DNA of 64,000 nucleotides from Flammeovirgaceae bacterium UBA6059 (GTDB taxonomy: Bacteria > Bacteroidota > Bacteroidia > Cytophagales > Cyclobacteriaceae): assembly GCA_002435755.1 (NCBI GenBank), contig DIYH01000022.1, positions 1 to 64,000 on the forward strand, in the 5' to 3' direction. Under the pieces are notes generated by a model. That model made no database searches. It was given only the letters and a program-made list of their open reading frames with translations, and had not been told where the DNA came from. This document shows, piece by piece, positions 45,154-53,704 of the stretch (positions are counted from its first letter, which is position 1; every line of letters starts with the position of its first letter). Position numbers and translations under genes: made by a program.

Positions 45154-46289
45154 GCGATTACCTTAAGTTTAGATTTTACCAATTTAGCCTTCTCCTTTAA
45201 CTGTTTCATGTCATTATCAACAATAGTAATATGGCCCATCTTACGGAATGGCTTTGTCAGCCGTTTGCCATAGAGATGTATATGTGCACCAGCCATTGCA
45301 AGCACTTCACTCAAGCCAGAGTAACGCGCCTCACCAGTGTATCCATCTTCTCCGAGGAGATTAACCATAGCAGATGGGATCTTGATATCAGTATCGCCTA
45401 GCGGCCAATCCAGTATAGCTCTGATGTGCTGCTCAAACTGTGACGTAATATTCCCCTCTATGGTTTGATGTCCACTGTTGTGCGTACGTGGTGCTACTTC
45501 ATTGACCAATATCTCACCTTCTTTAGTAAGAAACATCTCTACTGCAAGGAGACCCACCAAATCGAGTTTCTCAATGACATCTCTGGCAACCTGTTGGGCC
45601 TTGTCCTCAATATGTGGAGAGATAGACGCAGGACTAAAGAGATACTCTACCAGGTTGTGTACTGGATGGAACGACAGCTCGACCACTGGAAAACTTTTGA
45701 TTTCCCCAGAACTGTTGCGTGCTACAATCACCGCAAGTTCCTTTTCGAAATCCACGAATTTCTCCAGAAGGCCAGGCGCGTCAAAAGCCTTTTCCAGATC
45801 ATCCTCAGATTTTAGGATACTTACCCCACGACCGTCATAGCCCTCTTTGCCAAGCTTGTTGACTGCCGGTAGGAAACTTGCATTCGCTCTCACTTCACCA
45901 GCATTTTCTGTTAGGACAAAGGGTGCAGTAGGGATGTCATGGTCCTTATAGAATTCCTTCTGAATCCGCTTGTCCTGGATCAGTTCAATGATTTCTGGTT
46001 GAGGAAATACTCTCACACCTTCCTCCCGTAGCTTCTTTAGCGCTTCAGTATTGACGTTTTCGATCTCTATGGTGACAAAATCGAACGACTTGCCAAACTC
46101 ATAGACCTGGTCATGATCAGTGATAGCTCCTTGCCTAAACGATGTGGCAATGTCTTTACAGGGGGCGTTGGCATCAGGGTCCATGACATGCACCTCCAGG
46201 TTGTAATTGATAGCAGACTGGATCATCATCCTGCCAAGCTGACCGCCACCCAGTACACCTATCGTTGGAAGCTGTTTATCAGATGCCAT
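45150..46289 (-). CDS. purK: N5-carboxyaminoimidazole ribonucleotide synthase
   Basis: The 379-residue ATP-grasp enzyme starts with TIGVLGGGQLGRMM (substrate-binding Rossmann fold). It has the ATP-binding FLPAVNKLGKEGYDGRG segment and the catalytic end VNEVAPRTHNSGHQTIEG. It carboxylates AIR with bicarbonate and ATP. The gene pair purK-purE forms a compact operon with no other purine genes nearby. Confidence 0.96.
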   Translation of the reverse strand: MASDKQLPTIGVLGGGQLGRMMIQSAINYNLEVHVMDPDANAPCKDIATSFRQGAITDHDQVYEFGKSFDFVTIEIENVNTEALKKLREEGVRVFPQPEIIELIQDKRIQKEFYKDHDIPTAPFVLTENAGEVRANASFLPAVNKLGKEGYDGRGVSILKSEDDLEKAFDAPGLLEKFVDFEKELAVIVARNSSGEIKSFPVVELSFHPVHNLVEYLFSPASISPHIEDKAQQVARDVIEKLDLVGLLAVEMFLTKEGEILVNEVAPRTHNSGHQTIEGNITSQFEQHIRAILDWPLGDTDIKIPSAMVNLLGEDGYTGEARYSGLSEVLAMAGAHIHLYGKRLTKPFRKMGHITIVDNDMKQLKEKAKLVKSKLKVIA

Positions 46290-46331
46290 AGCCTAATTTT
46301 TGTCGGTAAAGATATATATTCTCAAGCCTGG

Positions 46332-48146
46332 CTAGTCTGGAATTATTCCCATTTTCTGCATGAGGACTGATGCATTGAAGCTCTGGCATATGCCTTCGGA
46401 TATTGTGTAATCGAAAATAAGATCACCTTCCTCCAAACGACTATTGAAACTGTAGTTCTTTACCTTGTCATTGGTAGCTTCGAGTTTACCTAGTGCTAAA
46501 TCGTGTGTTGAGATCAGTCCAATAGCCGACCGATGAGATAGCTGGTCGATCAAGGCCATTGCCCCTTTATGCCTATCGTCAGAGTTTGTGCCTTTCAGAA
46601 TTTCATCTAGTAGGTAAAAAATAGGTGCCTCTTCTGTCAACTCAAGAAGCTGTCTGATCCGCTTAAGCTCCGCATAGAAAGAGCTGACGCTTTCTCCCAA
46701 GTCGTCCTGTGTCCGCATTCCCGAAAACACTTTAATAGGAGACCATCTGAAATACTTGGCACATACCGGCAGCCCCATTTGAGCTAGCACAATATTGAAA
46801 CCCACAGTACGTAGGAAGGTGCTCTTTCCAGACATATTGGAGCCTGTGACCAGTCCCACAGTGCCCTCGCTCTTGAGCTCAAAATCGTTCGCAATCCGTT
46901 TGTTTTCAGGTATCAGGGGATGACCTAATGATCTTGCTTCCACATAGTAAGCATCGACTTTATCACACTCCGGGAACACAAACTTTGGGTGCGCATACAC
47001 AAAGCCAGCAAGACTGCCCAACATCTCTAACTCCCCGGCTACCTCTATCCAATCTGTCATAAGCTCACCATATCGATCTTTCCAGTCTACAGCCTTAATA
47101 TACCAGTATAGATCAAGCATGAATACACCATTAATGATACCATAGATCATATTGGCTCGGTTATCAAAGTTCTGAAGTATGTTCTCCAAAGTGTGTAGAA
47201 TCTTACTTGACGGTTTGCCCTCCCGTGAGAGACGTGCTTTTAGCTCGACAAGTTCTTTTCCCTTCACTGTCTCATTCTCAAATCTGAGAATGATCTCCTT
47301 GTAAGTCCTTATCAGGTTGAGTGAGCTTGATACTGACTTTGACATCTTATTGACCCTGGAGACATAGCCCATCATGATGGCATAGTGAAATAGTACAAAA
47401 CCAAAAAAGAGGTGGTAGGCGTATGTAGGTATCATCAGCATCGACAAAATCATGATGGCTGGTGAAATCATGTTCAATATCTTAAGAAAAGTCTTATTTA
47501 TTGCTTGCTCCCGATCTCCAATCCAAGCCAACAGAGCTTCATCTTCTCTCTCAATCCTTGCTTTCTCATCTTTAGATTTATAGTAAAGGCCCAACGCCTG
47601 TAGTTCCTGACGAAACGTCAAAGCCCCACTCAACTCTTTTACCGCCTCTTGTCTTACGGAGATTTCGTCACTCTGCAAGTGTTTTAGTAAAGCACTCACA
47701 AGTCTTCTTTCTCCTTGCCTGGTGGTAGCTCGGTTGGTCAGCTGGAAAAGCGATGGTCTGCCAAAAATGTCAAGATCTTGTGCAAATGCATGGTCATTGT
47801 CCAGGTGTTCTAGTCCTGTAGGTATCCCGGTCATATCACCATCTAACCTTTTGAGCTCAAGCTGGTTGATTGATCCCAGATGATTGATCATTGCACTGCG
47901 GGTTTTAGCTTTCTGATAAGTAGCTACTGACCACACAAAAAGTGGTACCAATACAATCAGGCAGGTGACCAAGGCCGTGCCATTGCTTATCGATAAGAAA
48001 TAGACAGACAGACCGGTTGACAGCAAAAAGGTCGCAAGTCGGCTGATGGTCAGCCACTTGAGCTTGCTTTTTAGTATTTTTAGTTGATCGTTGCAATCAT
48101 TGATCTTGTCGGTGAACGTACTGTAAGGGTTATGGACAGAGTTCAT
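46332..48146 (-). CDS. Membrane-anchored MutS-family ATPase
   Basis: The 604-residue protein lacks the mismatch-recognition domain of MutS. Two hydrophobic segments follow a basic N-terminus (LATFLLSTGLSVYFLSI, ALVTCLIVLVPLFVWSVA), with two more near residue 230. A MutS core helix bundle follows, then the ATPase: TGSNMSGKSTFLRT (Walker A near residue 435), DDLGESVSSFYAELKRI, YLLDEILKGTNSDDR (Walker B) and IGLISTHDLALG. This membrane MutS-like group is widespread in Bacteroidota with unknown function; a role in mismatch repair is not supported. Confidence 0.85.
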   Translation of the reverse strand: MNSVHNPYSTFTDKINDCNDQLKILKSKLKWLTISRLATFLLSTGLSVYFLSISNGTALVTCLIVLVPLFVWSVATYQKAKTRSAMINHLGSINQLELKRLDGDMTGIPTGLEHLDNDHAFAQDLDIFGRPSLFQLTNRATTRQGERRLVSALLKHLQSDEISVRQEAVKELSGALTFRQELQALGLYYKSKDEKARIEREDEALLAWIGDREQAINKTFLKILNMISPAIMILSMLMIPTYAYHLFFGFVLFHYAIMMGYVSRVNKMSKSVSSSLNLIRTYKEIILRFENETVKGKELVELKARLSREGKPSSKILHTLENILQNFDNRANMIYGIINGVFMLDLYWYIKAVDWKDRYGELMTDWIEVAGELEMLGSLAGFVYAHPKFVFPECDKVDAYYVEARSLGHPLIPENKRIANDFELKSEGTVGLVTGSNMSGKSTFLRTVGFNIVLAQMGLPVCAKYFRWSPIKVFSGMRTQDDLGESVSSFYAELKRIRQLLELTEEAPIFYLLDEILKGTNSDDRHKGAMALIDQLSHRSAIGLISTHDLALGKLEATNDKVKNYSFNSRLEEGDLIFDYTISEGICQSFNASVLMQKMGIIPD

Positions 48147-48225
48147 TGTTAATGAGTTAATTGCCGAAACTGCTCCACCATTAAGTGGGCCACCGGAAAA
48201 GCTTCAAAATTAAACCAATTCGCCT

Positions 48226-51075
48226 ATGGTAAACCGCTACTCTTCAGCTTTGCCAAAATTCTTTTTGTGCACGCTGCTTTTTCTCATAACAGTAGGGTTC
48301 ATTTCGATTGATGAAAGATTCATCATAGAACTCAGTGATAAGATCTCCAGCTACAATGATGCTATGCCTGTCGAAAAGGTATACCTACAAATTGACAAAG
48401 AAGTCTATCAGCCGGGAGACGATCTTTGGTTCAAGGGCTATATTCTGGACGCGATCTCTTTCAGACCAGTTGAGCGCTCAAAAACACTCTTTGTGGATGT
48501 AATTGATGGATCAGGTACAATAGTGGCTCAAGATAAGTTTATCATCAGAGGCGGCTACAGTGTTGGAGATATCACCCTACCCGAAATGCTGGATGATGGC
48601 AATTATCAACTCTGTGCATACACGAGTTGGATGAAAAATTATGAGGACCCACCACTTTTTGAGCGCAAGCTTCAAATCAAAAAACTCTCTCCGGTCGAAA
48701 TGATCATGCCCAAGGTCACGCTTGACCTTGCTTTCAATGACTCTATCTATTATCCGGGCGAAGAGGTAGCAATCAAGGTTAATACTTCTACCACAGAGGA
48801 GCAGGAAACCAAGGAATTAGTTTACAATTTCAAGATATTGGTTGATGGAGAAGAAGTCCATAGAGGTACTGGTTATGGCCTCAATAATGGCAGTTTTTAT
48901 ATCCGTTATCAGATTCCTGATAACCAAAATGCCAGTCAATATCTAGCAGAGATATCATCAGTCTACGAAGACCAAACCATCTCAGTAGATGCTATCATTC
49001 CTGTAGATGTGCCTGAAGTGATGGTTGATTTTTTCCCGGAAGGTGGTAAGATTATCAAGGGAGTCAGCTCACGTGTAGCATTCAGGGCGACAGACAAGTT
49101 TGGCAGGTCGGTAGATATTTCTGGTAGGATTGAAAGTAGTGATGGTCAAAAATTAGCTGAATTCAGAACGCTAAATGACGGATTAGGAGATTTCAATTTT
49201 TTCCCAAGTGGGGACTCTTACTACTTTGTCATCACCTCACCCGAACTTGAAAAGAACAGATACAACCTTGGCAAAATTGAGGAGGAGGGACTGAATTTGA
49301 GTATCACAGGCCAATCAGAGCAAGCCATCCAGGTCAAAGTGTCGTCCTCTGATACCAAACGAAAAGAGCGTGTATTTCTGGCCGCTATGGTACGCAACCA
49401 GATCTACTGGTCATTATCAGGTAACCTGAAAGATGAAGCCTTTGTGAGCATCCCTTGCAACAACCTACCTACCGGAATAGCTCAAATCACTCTATTTGAT
49501 GCAAACGGAATTCCTCAGGCAGAAAGACTCGTATTCACGAATGTGAACCGTAAATTGAATGTTGAGCTGATCACAAATAAGCGAACCTACGCACCACGGG
49601 AAAAAGTGAAGGCTAAAATAAGAGTAACGGATCCAGATGGGAATCCAGTCGTGGCTAATCTGTCCATGACAGCTTTCGACAATATGTATTCATTCCTGTC
49701 CAAAAATGGTGAGACCGATATTTTCAGCCACTTATATCTCGATTCGGAGTTGGACCGGCATTTACCGGACCTATCGAAGTATCTGGAAAATAGTGAGGAA
49801 GCAAGAGCAACACTAGACCTTGTCTTGATGACAGATGGCTGGCGCACGTTTGATTTCTCTGAAGTACTCACAGATAGCACGAAGTACCAGCACTCTATTA
49901 GTCGGGATTATTTTGAAGGTCAAGTAGTCAACAACTGGGGTAAGCCCGTAGAGGGTGCCAAAGTGAGCATTGTGCAGTCCGGCACCTACAGGACATTCGA
50001 TATGACCACTGGAGTGAATGGCACATTTTATTTTGATAAGACCAATCTTGATCACAACCCCTCGGAGGTGCTCTTTAGTGCGTTATCAAAGCGCGGAAAG
50101 CAAAATGTTAAAATCGATCTTCATGAATATCAGGAAGACGAATTCATCGTGGACTATCTCGATAACAACCCTCTGAGCATAGATGATCAAGTCACAGAAG
50201 ACAGGATCAGGTTCAACTCCATCTACTACACAGGTGACCGCCAGAGTTTTCTCAAAGATCTTGGTGACTATCGGCTACTCCAGGAGATCTTGATCGAAGA
50301 GAAGCGTATCCTACCAGAAAAAGTGGACGAGATCGTGGAAGAGTACAAGAGTTTTGCCACAGACTCTAAGGCAGGTGAAGAACTCAGAAATGCAGATGAT
50401 TTTTTAGGAATATTGCGGCAAGTGACCAATGTACCTAGTGTCGATTTTGCAAATGGCAATGTTTACTTCAGGTCGCTCAGAGGGCAAGCCGCGACAGTCG
50501 GTGGATTTACACTGACGAGAGTAGACGATGCAACCGGTGCTACGGAACAAATAGGGCGTACCACGAGAGACAACTTTAGTGAATCTAATAACGGAGTGCT
50601 TTTTATACTAAACGGTACCCCTGTGGGTCATGATTACAACCGTCTCAATTATCTCAGACCTGAAATGATCGAGTTTGTGACAGTAATGAAAGGTAGCCGG
50701 GCAGCAACTATCTATGGTGGTCGCGCACAGGCGGGGGTAGTGTTTGTAACCACTAGGAATGATCACCTTGAAGACACTCGTGAAAATGAGGAATCGCACT
50801 TCACGATAGTCAATAACTATTCTTTCCCTAGGATTTTTGAGGGTAGAGAGTATGAGACTGAAATGGACATCATCAACGTAGAACCGGACCTCAGAAATAC
50901 GCTACACTGGGAACCTGAGATAGTCCTAGATGCTAATGGTGAGGCGCAGGTCGAATTCTACAATTCCGATAGGAACACGTGGATCAATCTGAAAGTTGAA
51001 GGGGTGAGCCTAACAGGTTTGGTAGGCTCAGGTGTCAGTGGGTACAGGATCGACAAGACGGCAAGAGCTAACTAA
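48226..51075 (+). CDS. Surface MG2/TonB-plug protein
   Basis: This is a 949-residue secreted protein. After an N-terminal export helix, MG2-type macroglobulin domains begin with KVYLQIDKEVYQPGDDLWFKGYILD, followed by further beta-sandwich domains (EVMVDFFPEGGKIIKGVSSRVAFRA). A carboxypeptidase-regulatory-like segment (GQVVNNWGKPVEGAKVSI) is next, then a TonB-receptor plug-like domain (FILNGTPVGHD, MKGSRAATIYGGRAQAGVVFV). The barrel is absent. Such proteins are common in Bacteroidota and are thought to work with outer-membrane transport. It converges on feoB with an 8-nt overlap. Confidence 0.82.
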   Translation: MVNRYSSALPKFFLCTLLFLITVGFISIDERFIIELSDKISSYNDAMPVEKVYLQIDKEVYQPGDDLWFKGYILDAISFRPVERSKTLFVDVIDGSGTIVAQDKFIIRGGYSVGDITLPEMLDDGNYQLCAYTSWMKNYEDPPLFERKLQIKKLSPVEMIMPKVTLDLAFNDSIYYPGEEVAIKVNTSTTEEQETKELVYNFKILVDGEEVHRGTGYGLNNGSFYIRYQIPDNQNASQYLAEISSVYEDQTISVDAIIPVDVPEVMVDFFPEGGKIIKGVSSRVAFRATDKFGRSVDISGRIESSDGQKLAEFRTLNDGLGDFNFFPSGDSYYFVITSPELEKNRYNLGKIEEEGLNLSITGQSEQAIQVKVSSSDTKRKERVFLAAMVRNQIYWSLSGNLKDEAFVSIPCNNLPTGIAQITLFDANGIPQAERLVFTNVNRKLNVELITNKRTYAPREKVKAKIRVTDPDGNPVVANLSMTAFDNMYSFLSKNGETDIFSHLYLDSELDRHLPDLSKYLENSEEARATLDLVLMTDGWRTFDFSEVLTDSTKYQHSISRDYFEGQVVNNWGKPVEGAKVSIVQSGTYRTFDMTTGVNGTFYFDKTNLDHNPSEVLFSALSKRGKQNVKIDLHEYQEDEFIVDYLDNNPLSIDDQVTEDRIRFNSIYYTGDRQSFLKDLGDYRLLQEILIEEKRILPEKVDEIVEEYKSFATDSKAGEELRNADDFLGILRQVTNVPSVDFANGNVYFRSLRGQAATVGGFTLTRVDDATGATEQIGRTTRDNFSESNNGVLFILNGTPVGHDYNRLNYLRPEMIEFVTVMKGSRAATIYGGRAQAGVVFVTTRNDHLEDTRENEESHFTIVNNYSFPRIFEGREYETEMDIINVEPDLRNTLHWEPEIVLDANGEAQVEFYNSDRNTWINLKVEGVSLTGLVGSGVSGYRIDKTARAN

Positions 51076-53170
51076 GCCACTGATAGACAACAAAAGCTGA
51101 GAGATACGCCACAGCTGTCATGTATGCCAGCTGTAGCATCGGCCACTTCCAACCTTTAGTCTCGCGGTAGACTACTGCCAATGTACTCATGCACTGCATG
51201 GCAAAAACGTAGAATACCATCAATGAAAAACCAAGAGCTGGGGTGTACATCGGGCCACCTGTATCCGGGTTGATCTCAGCGCTCAATCGGCTTTTGATCG
51301 TACCCTCGTCCTCAAAGTCCGAGCCCACACTGTAAATGGTTGCGATAGTACCGACAAAAACCTCGCGAGCTGCAAAAGATGTGATTAAGGCTATGCCTAT
51401 TTTCCAGTCATAACCGAGCGGCTTGATGACAGGCTCGATCCACTTACCCATCACACCGGCATAAGAATGCTCCAGTTGATAGGCTGCTATCGCATCATCC
51501 ATAGCCTTAGCAGTTAATCCAGTTTCCTGCTCTCTGACTATAGACTCAGCATTTTCGAAGTTCTCCCCTGGCCCGTAGCTCGCCAACACCCAAAGTACAA
51601 TCGAGATCGCAAGAATTATTTTACCCGCTTCAAAAACAAACGTCTTGCTCTTTTCAAGTACGGTAAGGCCTACATTACCCCATCGTGGTGATCGATAGAT
51701 CGGCAGCTCCATCATAAAGTAACTCTTCTCATCAGTTTTGAGTAGTTTTTTCATGACGTAAGCCGAAAGAATCGCCATCAGGAAACCAAGCAGGTACATA
51801 CCCATTAGGGCCATACCCTGAAGGTTGAAGAGACCAAAGATATATTCATCAGGAACCACCAATGCAATGAGAATAGCGTAGACCGGCAGTCTTGCCGAGC
51901 AACTCATAAATGGTGTTACGAAAATAGTGATGACCCTGTCCTTCCAGCTATCTATGGTCCTTGTCGCCATGATGGCCGGTATAGCACAAGCCATACCTGA
52001 AATCAGTGGTACCACGCTCTTACCATTGAGCCCAAACTTGATCATGATACGGTCCATTAGGAAGACCACCCGAGCCATATAACCCGACTCTTCCAGTATG
52101 GCTATGAATAAGAATAGTAGGGCAATCTGTGGAATGAAAATGATAACTCCCCCCAGTCCTGGAATAATCCCCTCCGCCACAAGATCATTGAGAATGCCCT
52201 CTGGTAAATAGCGATGGACCCATCCACTCATCCATCCAAAGCCCTCGTCAATCATGTCCATAAACGGCTCGGCCCAGGCAAAAATGGTCTGAAAGATCAG
52301 AAATAGTATGGCCAAGAAGATAGCATAACCATAGACCTTATGTGTAAAAACACGATCTAACCGGTCTGTCATTGAGTCCCTGAAGGACACCTCACTCACA
52401 GATAAAGCCTTACCAGTCTTATCTTTAATGATAGCCAGGCGATCAAGTGTTTCTTGCTCCTTGAGTTGCTTGTCATGAAAATCATACTCCGCTTTTACCC
52501 CAGCAATCCATTCTTTTTCATCAGGGGGCAAGTAGGAAATATCGTTGAGCTGCTGAGCCATCTGATAGGCACGATAATCACTTTTTTCAGGATATCTCTC
52601 CTGAAGCTTTTGCACAAGTTCAGGCGCAAGTTCCTTCACCGGATACAAAGGCTCTCTCGGCTGCTTTAGGTCCTTGGCTGAGATGATTGCATTTTTTAGT
52701 TCATCCAGGCCTGAGCCTACTCTCGCGTTGATAGTAACTACTGGAGAGGAGTATAGATCACTCAGCTTCTTCGTATTAATCTGTATCCCGGCTTTGTCCG
52801 CCATATCCACCATGTTAAGTGCCAGAATGGTCGGTAAACCAAGGTCAGCAACTTCGGAGAACAGCAGCAAATTACGATTTAGGTTGGAGGCATCCACCAC
52901 CACAACCACTACATCGGGATAATCCTTGTGGTTCTCATCCGTCAATAAATTGATCACCACCCGCTCATCCAACGATCTCGGATAGATGCTGTAGGTACCT
53001 GGCAGGTCGATCAATTGAATGGTGCTGGTTCCAGACACTTTGGCTTCACCAGACTTCATATCTACCGTTACACCAGGAAAATTTCCTACTTTTTGATTGA
53101 GCCCAGTAAGCTGATTGAATAGTGAAGACTTACCAGAATTGGGGTTACCAACAAGTGCAACTTTGATCAT
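51068..53170 (-). CDS. feoB: Ferrous iron transporter B
   Basis: The 700-residue protein has an N-terminal GTPase: ALVGNPNSGKSSLFNQLTG (G1), VGNFPGVTVD (G2), LIDLPGTYSIYP (G3) and ALNMVDMA (G4). A helical domain and two Gate-type membrane blocks follow (ARVVFLMDRIMIKFGLNGKS, MACAIPAIMATRTI, FAAREVFVGTIATIY). It takes up Fe2+ across the inner membrane. feoA lies 14 nt upstream in the same operon, under one promoter. Confidence 0.97.
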   Translation of the reverse strand: MIKVALVGNPNSGKSSLFNQLTGLNQKVGNFPGVTVDMKSGEAKVSGTSTIQLIDLPGTYSIYPRSLDERVVINLLTDENHKDYPDVVVVVVDASNLNRNLLLFSEVADLGLPTILALNMVDMADKAGIQINTKKLSDLYSSPVVTINARVGSGLDELKNAIISAKDLKQPREPLYPVKELAPELVQKLQERYPEKSDYRAYQMAQQLNDISYLPPDEKEWIAGVKAEYDFHDKQLKEQETLDRLAIIKDKTGKALSVSEVSFRDSMTDRLDRVFTHKVYGYAIFLAILFLIFQTIFAWAEPFMDMIDEGFGWMSGWVHRYLPEGILNDLVAEGIIPGLGGVIIFIPQIALLFLFIAILEESGYMARVVFLMDRIMIKFGLNGKSVVPLISGMACAIPAIMATRTIDSWKDRVITIFVTPFMSCSARLPVYAILIALVVPDEYIFGLFNLQGMALMGMYLLGFLMAILSAYVMKKLLKTDEKSYFMMELPIYRSPRWGNVGLTVLEKSKTFVFEAGKIILAISIVLWVLASYGPGENFENAESIVREQETGLTAKAMDDAIAAYQLEHSYAGVMGKWIEPVIKPLGYDWKIGIALITSFAAREVFVGTIATIYSVGSDFEDEGTIKSRLSAEINPDTGGPMYTPALGFSLMVFYVFAMQCMSTLAVVYRETKGWKWPMLQLAYMTAVAYLSAFVVYQWLS

Positions 53171-53184
53171 ACTCAGGACACTAT

Positions 53185-53403
53185 TCAGTCAATAGAAATA
53201 GCTTCGGCCTCATTGATCCGAAGTGAAAGCTGGTATCCTCTGACTAAAAAGCAGCGAGGACCATTGAATGGTGCAGCAAACTTAAACTCAATCTCTTGTC
53301 CAGGCAGCACACCCATTTCCATCAGTTTGAGGGACATCTCACTATTGCTAAATCCGGTGACGGTCCCACGTTCTCCATGCCTAAGCTGGGCAGCTGTCCT
53401 CAT
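53185..53403 (-). CDS. feoA: Ferrous iron transport protein A
   Basis: The 72-residue SH3-like protein has the FeoA pattern: GERGTVTGFSNSEMSLKLMEMGVLPGQEIEFK and CFLVRGYQLSLRINEAEAI. It is a cytoplasmic partner of FeoB. Residues 1-72 cover the full domain. Confidence 0.95.
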   Translation of the reverse strand: MRTAAQLRHGERGTVTGFSNSEMSLKLMEMGVLPGQEIEFKFAAPFNGPRCFLVRGYQLSLRINEAEAISID

Positions 53404-53436
53404 GCTAATTTATTTAGATTGATTATAGATAAGCGT

Positions 53437-53467
53437 CAAAGGTACATCCAAAGCCACAATTGACCAA
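53437..53467 (-). promoter_or_regulatory. Promoter of feoAB
   Basis: On the minus strand TTG (53467-53465), 20 nt, then TACCTTTG (53444-53437) is an exact match to the Bacteroidota consensus. The predicted start is near 53431, about 28 nt before feoA. Control by the Fur-family protein encoded at 41.5 kb would be usual for feo but cannot be shown here. Confidence 0.65.
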
Positions 53468-53554
53468 TGTCAAATGTCAGATAGCGTATACTATCTCCGA
53501 TTATTTCGTTAGTCGCACTAAACCAGAAGGTTTGGTAAGCCGTTTCCGAGAAGG

Positions 53555-53704
53555 ATGACAAAGAAACAACTGAAAATCCAGGGAAATACCCGGTCAAACA
53601 GTGTTCATATTGCAAGCAACAAAAAAGTCAAAGAGGAAATTGAGACGGTTAAGCAAAGTATTCTAGATATGGACTTCAAGAAACTGCTTGGTTGCGGGGG
53701 CTAA
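53555..53704 (+). CDS. Small basic protein ending GCGG, hypothetical
   Basis: A 49-codon ORF starts MTKKQLKIQGNTRSNSVHI and ends MDFKKLLGCGG. Its composition is protein-like (basic N-terminus, amphipathic helix with KVKEEIETVKQSIL). An AAGG lies just before the ATG. The stop touches the end of the facing MurF-Alr gene. I recognise no family. The ending with Cys-Gly-Gly is distinctive but its meaning is unknown. Confidence 0.5.
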   Translation: MTKKQLKIQGNTRSNSVHIASNKKVKEEIETVKQSILDMDFKKLLGCGG

